Positions 50,451-58,144 of a stretch of 64,000 bases of DNA are shown here, piece after piece. Within the stretch, counting starts at the first letter, position 1. Every line of letters starts with the position of its first letter. This DNA comes from CAVDRM01 sp963611355 (GTDB taxonomy: Bacteria; Bacillota; Clostridia; Christensenellales; Aristaeellaceae): assembly GCA_963611355.1 (NCBI GenBank), contig CAVDRM010000010.1, forward strand, positions 1 to 64,000, given 5' to 3'. The translations under genes were made by a program, and so were the position numbers. A model generated the notes under the pieces. It did no database searches, was not told the origin of the DNA, and saw only the letters and a list, made by a program, of their open reading frames with translations.

Positions 50451-51731
50451 TTATTCCTCCACGTACAAAAGGTTTTCCACAGACACATACTGGGCATTGA
50501 ATTTTTGAATAGCTGCCCGCATATCCTTTTCATAAGCGGGATGCGTCACCAGCATGATTTGGGCGCTGCCCTCCGCCTTCGGCTCTTTCTGCGAAATGGC
50601 GCAGACGCTGATACCCGCCTCGGACAGGCAGCCCGTGACGTGCGACAGAACGCCGGGCATATCCTTCGCCGACACGCGCAGATAGAAGGCGCTTTGGCGG
50701 TTATCCGCCATCTGAAGCGGCGAGGCCAGTGCGTTGTCCGTGTTCTTGAAGGTCGGATAATAGGGCTTGTCGCTATCCACGGCGGCCAGGCAGTCACTGA
50801 CAACGGCGCTTGCGGTCGGCGCACTGCCTGCTCCGCGCCCGTAGACCATCATATCCCCGCAGGCGTGGCCGTGCAGGTAGACGGCATTGAACGCGCCGCG
50901 TACGGAGGCCAGCGGATGGTCGGAGGGAATCAGCGAGGGGGAGACCCGCGCATCGACGGTGTTTCCGTTACGGGCGGCGATCGCGAGGAGCTTGATTTGA
51001 TAGCCGAATTCCCGTGCGCCCGCAATGTCCAGCCCCGTGATATGTGTTAAGCCTTGGCGGGCAATGCAGGAAACCGGAATGTGCGCATGAAAGGCCAAGG
51101 AAGCCAAAATGGAGAGCTTGTACATGGCGTCATAGCCCTCGACATCCGCCGTCGGGTCAGGCTCGGCATAGCCAAGCTGCTGCGCCTTGCGGAGCGCGGT
51201 TTCGTATTCTATGCCTTCTTCAGCCATTCCCGTCAGGATATAATTGGTCGTGCCGTTGATGATGGCGGCCAGACGGTCGATGCGGTTGGCCTGCAGGGAA
51301 TGGTTCAGCACATTCATCACGGGCATCGCGCCGCCCACAGCCGCCTCATAAAAGAGGCCGGCCTTGCCGTCCACGGCGGCTCCCTGAAGCAGATGCCAGT
51401 TCAGTGCCAGCGCCATTTTGTTGGCGGTCACGACCGTCTTGCCGTTTTGGAGCGCCCGCACCATGTAATCCGTCGCGGGCTGTTCCCCGCCCATGACCTC
51501 TACGACCAAATCAATGTCCGGCGCGTCTAGCACCATCGCGGGGTCGTCCGTCAAAATTTCCGGCGGGATTTCCTCGGAGCGCCGACGATTCAGGGAGCGC
51601 ACCAGCGCCCGGCAGACCTTCAGCTCATAGCCTTCCCGATGCACAAGCTCCTGCCTCATTTCGTTCAGCAGGTGAAAAACGCCGCAGCCGATGTTGCCGC
51701 AGCCCAGCAAACCAACCCTTACGATGCGCAT
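50451..51731 (-). CDS. hom: Homoserine dehydrogenase
   Basis: NAD(P)-dependent reduction of aspartate semialdehyde to homoserine, leading to threonine and methionine. The 426-residue product has the Rossmann motif VGLLGCGNIGCGV, TANKMALA, NGTTNYIL and the signature around YAEPDPTADVEGYDA. A C-terminal ACT domain (VSAKDMPGVLSHVTGCLSEA) gives feedback control, typical of Gram-positive Hom. It lies three bases after coaX and before the CapA-like gene. Confidence 0.95.
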   Translation of the reverse strand: MRIVRVGLLGCGNIGCGVFHLLNEMRQELVHREGYELKVCRALVRSLNRRRSEEIPPEILTDDPAMVLDAPDIDLVVEVMGGEQPATDYMVRALQNGKTVVTANKMALALNWHLLQGAAVDGKAGLFYEAAVGGAMPVMNVLNHSLQANRIDRLAAIINGTTNYILTGMAEEGIEYETALRKAQQLGYAEPDPTADVEGYDAMYKLSILASLAFHAHIPVSCIARQGLTHITGLDIAGAREFGYQIKLLAIAARNGNTVDARVSPSLIPSDHPLASVRGAFNAVYLHGHACGDMMVYGRGAGSAPTASAVVSDCLAAVDSDKPYYPTFKNTDNALASPLQMADNRQSAFYLRVSAKDMPGVLSHVTGCLSEAGISVCAISQKEPKAEGSAQIMLVTHPAYEKDMRAAIQKFNAQYVSVENLLYVEE

Positions 51732-51734
51732 TGC

Positions 51735-52508
51735 TTATCCCCCAAAGTTTTTTTCATAAATCAGGTGAAGCCCCTTTAAGGTCAGCAGCCCGTCAATATG
51801 GTCAATCATCTGCGATTCATCGGAAATCAGCCGCGCAAAGCCGCCCGTGGCGACGACGGTCGCATCAGGGCAGCCGATTTCCTTGCGGATGCGGTCAATC
51901 AGGTAGTTCACCTGCCCGACATAGCCGAAAATAAGCCCCGACTGAAGATTGGTGATGGTCGTCCGTCCGATAATATGCTCAGGGCGGTTTAATTCAAAGT
52001 GCGGCAGCTTGGCCGTGCCGGAGACGAGCGCCTCGCTGGACAGCCGAAGACCTGGACAGATGCAGCCGCCCAAGAACGCGCCGTTTGCATCCAGCACGCC
52101 GAAGGTTGTCGCCGTGCCGAAGTCAATAAAGATGGTCGGACCGCCGTAGTAGGCATACGCGGCCACGGCGTTGCAGATGCGGTCGCCCCCCAGCTCACGC
52201 GGGTTTTCATAACGAAGGTCAATGCCCGTTTTGATGCCGGGAGCGACAAAGACAGGGTCCATGCCGAAATAATCCCTGCACATATGCTCGACCGTGAAGT
52301 TGATGGTCGGGACAACGGAGGAGAGCATGATGCCCTTGACGTCCTCCGCCTTCAGCCCCTTATGCACCAAGAGATTGGTCATCAGGATGCCCAGCTCATC
52401 GCTTGTATAGGAGCGTTTGGTGGCGACACGCCAATAGCCGGCCATCCTTTCGCCGTCAAACAGCGCGGCCTTGATGTTCGTATTGCCGACGTCCATTGTC
52501 AGAATCAT
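51735..52508 (-). CDS. coaX: Type III pantothenate kinase
   Basis: Phosphorylates pantothenate in the first step of coenzyme A synthesis; 257 residues, feedback-insensitive family. Motifs: TMDVGNTNIK (phosphate loop), GGDRICNAVAAY, FIDFGTATTF and CPGLRLSSEAL. Start ATG 52508; the ribosome site is weak (AAGG). It is preceded by an ECF-transporter S component, which probably imports pantothenate for it. Confidence 0.95.
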   Translation of the reverse strand: MILTMDVGNTNIKAALFDGERMAGYWRVATKRSYTSDELGILMTNLLVHKGLKAEDVKGIMLSSVVPTINFTVEHMCRDYFGMDPVFVAPGIKTGIDLRYENPRELGGDRICNAVAAYAYYGGPTIFIDFGTATTFGVLDANGAFLGGCICPGLRLSSEALVSGTAKLPHFELNRPEHIIGRTTITNLQSGLIFGYVGQVNYLIDRIRKEIGCPDATVVATGGFARLISDESQMIDHIDGLLTLKGLHLIYEKNFGG

Positions 52509-52521
52509 GCTGCACACAACC

Positions 52522-53121
52522 TTATTTCTTATCATTTTTAAGCGGCTCCAGCAGTCCCGCTTTCTGCAGGCCTCGGATGACAGGATAAGAGAGAACGGCG
52601 CAGACGGCAGCCTCCGCCAGACCCGCGCCGAAGACGACACCGGCCATCGCCGCCAAAAGCGCAGCTGTATCCGTGCCGGACAGGACATAAAGAAGCAGCA
52701 TGCCGCCCATATACAAAAGGGTGTTGGTCATCGAGCCGATGACGGCACGGACAAGCAGCGCCGCTTTTTCATTCAGCCGCTTCACCCAGTGCGCGGATGC
52801 CGTCAGCATCACGGGAATCATCACCCGCGGGATGTAGCAGAGCAGCACTACATACAGGATGCTTTTGGAAAGCAACGGCGCAACCAGCGCAGACGGCGCA
52901 TCCAGCGCCTTAATAAAGCTGACCGTGCCGAAGCAAATCCCCAGCACCAGCCCGCCCTTTAAGCCCAGCGTCAGCGTGCCGATGATGACGGGCAGACTTA
53001 AAATCGAAATATAGATAAAGCCGAGATTGAGCATCCCAATCGGCGTAAAGCCTAAAAGCAGGGTCATCGCCGCCAAAAGGGACAGGGTGACAAGGTACAG
53101 AGTCTGGTGCTTGTTTTTCAT
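52522..53121 (-). CDS. ECF transporter S component, probably pantothenate (PanT-like)
   Basis: Membrane protein of 199 residues with about six hydrophobic segments, the substrate-binding subunit of an energy-coupling-factor vitamin importer. The opening (LYLVTLSLLAAMTLLLGFTP and onward) and the mid segment GLKGGLVLGICFGTVSF are typical. GGAGG lies before ATG 53121. It lies 13 bases upstream of coaX, which points to pantothenate by context, not by motif. The shared EcfA/EcfT module is not in the window. Confidence 0.8.
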   Translation of the reverse strand: MKNKHQTLYLVTLSLLAAMTLLLGFTPIGMLNLGFIYISILSLPVIIGTLTLGLKGGLVLGICFGTVSFIKALDAPSALVAPLLSKSILYVVLLCYIPRVMIPVMLTASAHWVKRLNEKAALLVRAVIGSMTNTLLYMGGMLLLYVLSGTDTAALLAAMAGVVFGAGLAEAAVCAVLSYPVIRGLQKAGLLEPLKNDKK

Positions 53122-53250
53122 TTTTGTCCTCCGTTCGGATTCCGCTCTTTCAGGATATCCGACGTTCACGCTCATGGGACTTCCATGAACAGGGAAAAAG
53201 CGCCGCCATGTGTCGAGCCCGCTGCCGGTGCCCGCGTCATCGCGCTGAAT

Positions 53251-53279
53251 ATTATATCAGAGCCGCCCGCATCTGTCAA
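53251..53279 (-). promoter_or_regulatory. Promoter of the ECF/coaX/hom/capA-like operon
   Basis: On the minus strand: TTGACA at 53274-53279, 17-base spacer, TATAAT at 53251-53256. Perfect consensus. Confidence 0.88.
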
Positions 53280-53351
53280 AACACCACAAAAATAAATGCA
53301 GAAAATATACCCGCAATGTACGAAAAAGATTTTTCGGCATTTCATTCACGC

Positions 53352-53380
53352 TTGATAACTCGGCCGTTTTAAGGTAAAAT
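53352..53380 (+). promoter_or_regulatory. Promoter of the flavodoxin-like gene
   Basis: TTGATA at 53352-53357, 17-base spacer, TAAAAT at 53375-53380. It places the start of transcription near 53387 and leaves a leader of about 170 bases. Confidence 0.6.
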
Positions 53381-53558
53381 GACGGATGGAAGGGGCATTG
53401 ACCGTGCGGGTCTGAAACAACGGACAGCCTGCCGTGCGCATAAAACGCAGCGTCAAAAAAGCGAACGGGAAGACGCAAAAGTTCCAGCGGTCGCCCCAGC
53501 CGAATGTGCGGCGATGCCCAAGGATAAGACAGACATTTTGAAACGGAAGAGGCGTTCT

Positions 53559-54926
53559 ATGAATATTTTAGTCATCAACGGCAGCCCGAAGGGAAAGCAT
53601 TCCGTCACCCTGCAAACCGTCAGTTATTTGGAAATCCTGCATCCGGAGCATCATTTTTCCGTTCTGCACGCGGGACAAACCGTCAAAGCGCTGGAAAAGG
53701 ACTTTTCTCCCGCACTGTCAGCTCTTCAAACGACCGATGTGCTGCTCTTTTCCTATCCTGTCTATACCTTCATCGCGCCAAGCCAGCTGCATCGATTCAT
53801 CGAACTGGTCAAACACAGCGGCATTGACCTTTCCGGCAAGTACGCCTCCCAAATCACCACCTCCAAGCATTTTTATGATACGACCGCGCACCGCTATATC
53901 CAGGATAACTGCGCCGATTTGGGGCTTCGCTATGTGCGCGGGCTCTCTGCGGATATGGAGGATCTGACCCATAAAAAGGGACAAAAAGAAGCGGAGGCTT
54001 TCTTCCGCTTCCTGATTTGGTCTGTTGAGCAGGGGTTTTACGAGCGTCCCTCTGCGGCGAATGATGCATATTTTCCCGCGTCCGTCACCGTGCCCGCCTG
54101 TGCGGACGGCGAAAAGGCCGGCAATGTGGTCATCGTGGCCGAGGTGCGAAAGGAGGACGTCCGCCTGCAGGCAATGATTGACCGCTTTTGCGCGGTCTGT
54201 CCGCAGAAAACCACGGTCGTGAACATTCGGGAATATCCGTTCAAGGGCGGCTGTCTCGGCTGCTTCCGCTGCGCCGTTTCTGGCAAGTGCGTCTACACGG
54301 ACGGCTTTGACGATTATCTGCGCAGCCGCATTCAAACGGCGGATGCCATCGTCTATGCCTTTACTATCCAAGACCACAGCATGGGCGCTCGTTTCAAAAT
54401 GTATGACGACCGCCAGTTCTGCAACGGCCACCGCACCGTGACCACCGGCATGAGCATCGGCTACCTCATCAGCGGTCATTTGGAGCGGGAGGAAAACCTG
54501 CGTACCATCATCGAGGCGCGGGCGCAGGTCGGTTCAAATTTCCTTGCGGGCATCGCCACCGATGAGAAAGATCCTGATGGAGAGATTACGCGGCTCAGTC
54601 AAAGACTGACCTATGCGCTGGAGACAAAATACCTGCCGCCGCAGAACTTTTACGGCGTCGGCGGGATGAAAATATTCCGCGACCTGATTTGGCAGATGCA
54701 GGGCATGATGAAGGCCGACCACAAATTCTATAAGGCGCACGGCCTGTACGACTTTCCGCAGAAGCATAGGGGCAGGATGCTCGCCATGTACATCGTCGGC
54801 GCGATGCTGTCCGGCAAAAAAATTCAAAAGAAAATGGGCAGCGCCATGACGGAGGGCATGCTGATGCCGTATCATAAGGTGCTGGAGCAGGCAAGGAAAC
54901 AAAGGCTGACGGATGCAAAACAGTGA
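53559..54926 (+). CDS. Two-domain NAD(P)H-dependent FMN reductase-like protein
   Basis: Protein of 455 residues with two flavodoxin-like domains in tandem. The first (1-165) has the FMN phosphate motif VINGSPKGKHSVT and FSYPVYTF. The second (from about 185) keeps the cysteine motif GGCLGCFRCAVSGKC of iron-sulfur-flavoprotein-like reductases, plus DAIVYAFTIQDHSMGA. Its own N-terminal phosphate loop is not obvious. A basic C-terminal region (GKKIQKKMGSAM) follows. Start ATG 53559 with GAAGAGG upstream; the longer frame begins inside the promoter. The electron acceptor is unknown. Confidence 0.78.
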   Translation: MNILVINGSPKGKHSVTLQTVSYLEILHPEHHFSVLHAGQTVKALEKDFSPALSALQTTDVLLFSYPVYTFIAPSQLHRFIELVKHSGIDLSGKYASQITTSKHFYDTTAHRYIQDNCADLGLRYVRGLSADMEDLTHKKGQKEAEAFFRFLIWSVEQGFYERPSAANDAYFPASVTVPACADGEKAGNVVIVAEVRKEDVRLQAMIDRFCAVCPQKTTVVNIREYPFKGGCLGCFRCAVSGKCVYTDGFDDYLRSRIQTADAIVYAFTIQDHSMGARFKMYDDRQFCNGHRTVTTGMSIGYLISGHLEREENLRTIIEARAQVGSNFLAGIATDEKDPDGEITRLSQRLTYALETKYLPPQNFYGVGGMKIFRDLIWQMQGMMKADHKFYKAHGLYDFPQKHRGRMLAMYIVGAMLSGKKIQKKMGSAMTEGMLMPYHKVLEQARKQRLTDAKQ

Positions 54927-54933
54927 GCTTGAA

Positions 54934-55878
54934 CTATTTTTTTGCCTTGCTCGTTCGCTTCGGCAAATGCTCCGATGCCCAGCTTGGAAAGTCCTGAACG
55001 GACATAAACAGAAAGACGTTCTCTCTCAGCTCGCTTTGAAGCTCTTCATAAGTATTGGGGCAATATCCGAAACTCGGCATATAAAAAATATCTTCCGTAT
55101 CGTTCTTGTCAAGAGCCTTCAAAAACTTTCTGATATCTTTATTGCACGCCGCCAGCCGCGTCAAATAATGTTCGGCCTTTTCCTCGTCTCCGAGCTTGTA
55201 ATACAAAATCGCCAGCGGGAGCAGCATCTGTGTTTCATCGTAATCGCAAAACTTTTTGTACAGAGCGGTTGCATTCTGTTCGTCTTCCATGTACGCATAC
55301 AGGTGCATCAGCCGGTACCGAATGCCGAGATTATCATTTTCGCAAAGCCGCAGCATGTCCGTTCCCTCATCAATGGCACGGTGAATCATGCCTAGATGAA
55401 TGAGAGTGTCCATGTAGTCGTCACGAAGGCGCATATACGGTCTGGTCTCCAGAACGGCCCAGAAGTCGCCGGCATTCTCTGCAAAACAGCCTTCATCCCG
55501 CAGATGCTCTGTCTCTCTTTGAAGCAGCGCTTGCAGTGCATTCAGGCGCTCATGCGGCTTACCTTCTAAGCTGTAAAGAATATATTCATGCTTGATATCC
55601 ACGTTATCCGGCTCCAGCTCAAGCGCCTTTTTCAGATATTCCAGCTTTTTCTTCTTGGAGGCCGCATTGTCCGCAAGCTCCATATAATAGTCCGCATCCG
55701 CGGGCTCACTGCACTCCAACGGCGTGGCGCCGGTTGCGTTTTTTGCTTGAATTTTTGCATTATATTCTTCCATGAACTGTTTGGCAAGCAGCTGCTGACT
55801 GCTTTCATCGGTGATTTCATTGTCATGCTGTTCCAGATACTCTATGAATTGCTTTAAAGCCTTTTCTGTCGGATACAT
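54934..55878 (-). CDS. TPR-like (ST7-type) repeat protein
   Basis: Soluble helical-repeat protein of 314 residues. TPR-like units are visible around LEYLKKALELEPDNVDIKHE and LLPLAILYYKLGDEEKAEHY. The N-terminus begins MYPTEKALKQFIEYLEQHD. The C-terminal part resembles the end of ST7-like proteins found in Firmicutes. A strong GGAGG precedes the ATG, and a promoter lies at 55931. It converges with the flavoprotein gene with only seven bases between stops. Probably a scaffold; partner unknown. Confidence 0.7.
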   Translation of the reverse strand: MYPTEKALKQFIEYLEQHDNEITDESSQQLLAKQFMEEYNAKIQAKNATGATPLECSEPADADYYMELADNAASKKKKLEYLKKALELEPDNVDIKHEYILYSLEGKPHERLNALQALLQRETEHLRDEGCFAENAGDFWAVLETRPYMRLRDDYMDTLIHLGMIHRAIDEGTDMLRLCENDNLGIRYRLMHLYAYMEDEQNATALYKKFCDYDETQMLLPLAILYYKLGDEEKAEHYLTRLAACNKDIRKFLKALDKNDTEDIFYMPSFGYCPNTYEELQSELRENVFLFMSVQDFPSWASEHLPKRTSKAKK

Positions 55879-55930
55879 GGTGAAACCTCCTGCATAAGTT
55901 GTGTCAGATAGCCGCCCACACTGTTTATTG

Positions 55931-55960
55931 ATTATAACATAAGGTTAAGACCGTTGTCTA
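55931..55960 (-). promoter_or_regulatory. Promoter of the TPR-like gene
   Basis: On the minus strand: TAGACA at 55955-55960, 18-base spacer, TATAAT at 55931-55936. Confidence 0.6.
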
Positions 55961-56008
55961 TCTTTTTTGATTTCGATTCAAATTCAAAGCATGATTGCCG
56001 GTAAGCTG

Positions 56009-57013
56009 CTATTGCCATTCGCCGGAAAAGGCAAGCAATGAGTCCCGCTTATGCAGCATCGTTTCAAGACAAATGCTGGACGGAGCTTTTCTTCCTGCAA
56101 GGACTTCTAACAAATTATTCATAATTAGCTCGCATTGTTTAGGAATTTGCACATCAACCGAAGATATTTCCGGCATGGCAGCTATTCCGATGCTTGAATT
56201 GTTAAATCCAACCATCGGAACCTGCGGGCGTTTTTCAACATATAGCATTTTCTGCACTGCAATGGCCAGCATGTCATCCGCAGCAATCACAGCCTCGAAG
56301 TCAATATTCTTTAATGCCTGAGAAACTTGCTCAACCGCAATTTGCATAAATTGAAGATCAAAAGTATCAATATGTATGGCCAGCGGTGCCTCATGGGCAT
56401 ATTTGCTCATGCCAAGAAGATATCCCTCCATTTTCATATGTCCGCTGTAGGTATACGAATCATAAATGTATAGGATTCGCTTTCTTCCGGATTTGGCAAG
56501 CATCCTCACAATATTACATGCCGCTGCTTTTTCATCACAATAAGTGCAAAAAATATTTTCGCCTTTTATGTTTCCGTTTAAAATAAAGACAGGAAAATGT
56601 CCGGCAGCATACTGAAAATCGCTTTCTTCTTCGAGTGTTGTATTGCAACTAATGACGATTGTTGCCTCGGCTTGGTACCTTATGAGAGATGTAAAGTGCG
56701 GTCTCTTCGATTCCTGATTCGTGTTGGTAGAAATTAACAAAATTTCAAAACCGTTTGCTCTCAATAAATGGCTGAGTTCGGCAACGGGATAGGCGTGGTT
56801 AGAGTCGGAAATATCAGGGCAAATAATGCCGATGGTTTTGCTTTGCTTTGTGTTTAAACTATGCGCATAAGCATTCGGAATATATTCTTCTTTCGCAATG
56901 ATTTCTTCGACCTTCCTTTTTGTTGCCTCACTTACACAACCGGACTTGTTAATTACGCGAGATACCGTTGCAATGGATACCCCTGCCAAGCAAGCTATTT
57001 CATAGATGGTCAA
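56009..57013 (-). CDS. LacI-family transcriptional regulator
   Basis: Repressor of 334 residues. The N-terminal helix-turn-helix is TIYEIACLAGVSIATVSRVI, followed by the hinge helix region (YIPNAYAHSLNTKQS). A periplasmic-binding-protein-like sensor domain makes up the rest (TIGIICPDISDSNHAYP; FEAVIAADDMLAIAVQKML). It is divergent from the pectin operon and most likely controls it through the two palindromes at 57266 and 57315. The inducer is probably a sugar acid from pectin (inference). Its own ribosome site is ordinary; codon choice is AT-rich like the genes beyond. Confidence 0.92.
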   Translation of the reverse strand: MTIYEIACLAGVSIATVSRVINKSGCVSEATKRKVEEIIAKEEYIPNAYAHSLNTKQSKTIGIICPDISDSNHAYPVAELSHLLRANGFEILLISTNTNQESKRPHFTSLIRYQAEATIVISCNTTLEEESDFQYAAGHFPVFILNGNIKGENIFCTYCDEKAAACNIVRMLAKSGRKRILYIYDSYTYSGHMKMEGYLLGMSKYAHEAPLAIHIDTFDLQFMQIAVEQVSQALKNIDFEAVIAADDMLAIAVQKMLYVEKRPQVPMVGFNNSSIGIAAMPEISSVDVQIPKQCELIMNNLLEVLAGRKAPSSICLETMLHKRDSLLAFSGEWQ

Positions 57014-57152
57014 TACTATTCACCCCTTACCTCTATGATAAAAAATTATACAACTCACATATTTTAATTGTCAAGCCGTCATTTTTCTGCCGATGTGCAT
57101 ATGACCAGGGAAAAAATGAAAAATATATGAAGAGTTTGATATAAATTTGTCA

Positions 57153-57181
57153 TTGACATTCCGGCCATTAAATGCTATTAT
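57153..57181 (+). promoter_or_regulatory. Promoter of the pectin operon
   Basis: TTGACA at 57153-57158, 17-base spacer, TATTAT at 57176-57181. Transcription would start near 57188, leaving a leader of about 200 bases that contains both operators. The rest of the 57014-57395 gap shows no gene. Confidence 0.65.
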
Positions 57182-57265
57182 TTTTTCGGCTAAAAAATGT
57201 CGTTTTTAAAATGAAGACGGCGAGGAAGTTCTGAGAGGAGGTGTATGTTCTATTTTTCGGAGATA

Positions 57266-57277
57266 GTAACCGCTTAC
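57266..57277. promoter_or_regulatory. LacI-type operator O1
   Basis: GTAACCGCTTAC, a GTAA-N4-TTAC palindrome, centred at 57271.5. Confidence 0.7.
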
Positions 57278-57314
57278 AATGACGCTATTGACAGATTTTT
57301 TATTTTTTGCGCGC

Positions 57315-57334
57315 AATTGTAACCCCTTACAATT
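57315..57334. promoter_or_regulatory. LacI-type operator O2
   Basis: Palindrome with perfect arms AATTGTAA and TTACAATT around CCCC, centred at 57324.5. It shares the GTAACC-x-CTTACA core with O1 and is 53 bases (five helical turns) away from it. Confidence 0.75.
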
Positions 57335-57395
57335 CCGCTGTCCTCGTGATAAAACGATTTTTATAGTCAATAAATACAAGAAAGGATGTTGTATC

Positions 57396-58127
57396 TTGGG
57401 AATTATTCATTGCATTAAGAAAGAAGATATGAAGTATGCTCTGCTTAGTAATGGAGTCGAGCGTACGGAAATGCTGCCGGGATGTGTTGAAGGCGTGCAT
57501 ACCTATAAATGCAGGGTAAAGGCCGGTCAAATCGTTGAGCTTGAAACGTTTGCCGAAACTACAACATTATACTATTTCACTTCCGGCATCGGATATATTA
57601 CCACCGTTCAAAAAGCATTTAATATTACCGAACCCGGTCTTTTTGTACCGGAACTGACTCCTGCAGCTCAGCAATTGCATTCGACTACTGATATGGAATT
57701 CCTGCAGTTCACATGCGACATGATTGATGAAGACAAGGAACTTTGGAGTCACTGGCACATTAAGCTCCCTTACTATCTTACGCTTGCTAACTGTATTGAG
57801 TACACGGAAGGCTTCCGTCCTGATGCCATCCATTCTTATTCCATTCTTGACCGCCATTGGGTGACACGCATGACAATGGGCGCTATTATCGGCAAAGGAC
57901 CCAACAAAGCAGATCCGCATATGCACGACAACCTGTATCAGTGGTATTATGGGATGCCCGGAACTCAATTCAATTACACTGCCGGCGATGAGACCATCGT
58001 TTTGAAGGATGGTGACTTCGCATTTATTCCAACGCATATTGAACACGCAATTGAAATCGAGCCAGGTCAAAACGTTAATTATGTTTGGTTTGAAATTGAG
58101 GTTCCGGAAAAGGAACTTCAAAAATAA
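57396..58127 (+). CDS. Bicupin protein in pectin operon
   Basis: Protein of 243 residues made of two cupin barrels. The first (about 30-120) lacks metal ligands. The second has ADPHMHDNLYQWYYG and DGDFAFIPTHIEHAI, giving the usual three His for a metal ion. I prefer TTG 57396, with AAAGGATG eight bases upstream; ATG 57429 (232 residues) has a weak site. First gene of the operon under LacI control. Cupins in pectin loci (KdgF, KduI) act on unsaturated or keto uronates, so a role in opening or isomerising the uronate made by GH105/GH28 is reasonable but unproven. Confidence 0.7.
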   Translation: MGIIHCIKKEDMKYALLSNGVERTEMLPGCVEGVHTYKCRVKAGQIVELETFAETTTLYYFTSGIGYITTVQKAFNITEPGLFVPELTPAAQQLHSTTDMEFLQFTCDMIDEDKELWSHWHIKLPYYLTLANCIEYTEGFRPDAIHSYSILDRHWVTRMTMGAIIGKGPNKADPHMHDNLYQWYYGMPGTQFNYTAGDETIVLKDGDFAFIPTHIEHAIEIEPGQNVNYVWFEIEVPEKELQK

Positions 58128-58144
58128 AAGGAGGTTTATTCCCC

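Larger units (their letters stand above)
53122..53558. other. Divergent regulatory region, structured leader on the minus side
   Basis: The minus-strand transcript from about 53244 has a leader of about 120 bases before the ECF gene. It contains AGCGC...GCGCT followed by TTTTT (attenuator-like, about 53190-53245), the stem CATGG/CCATG (53164-53178), and TCGGAT/ATCCGA just before the ribosome site. I cannot match it to a known riboswitch. The plus-strand leader of the flavoprotein gene (about 53387-53558) shows nothing I recognise. Confidence 0.45.

Noticed and set aside
57288..57310. TTGACA at 57288 as the pectin-operon promoter
   Set aside because: With a 17-base spacer the -10 would be GCGCAA, which is unusable; the TTGACA-17-TATTAT at 57153 is far better.
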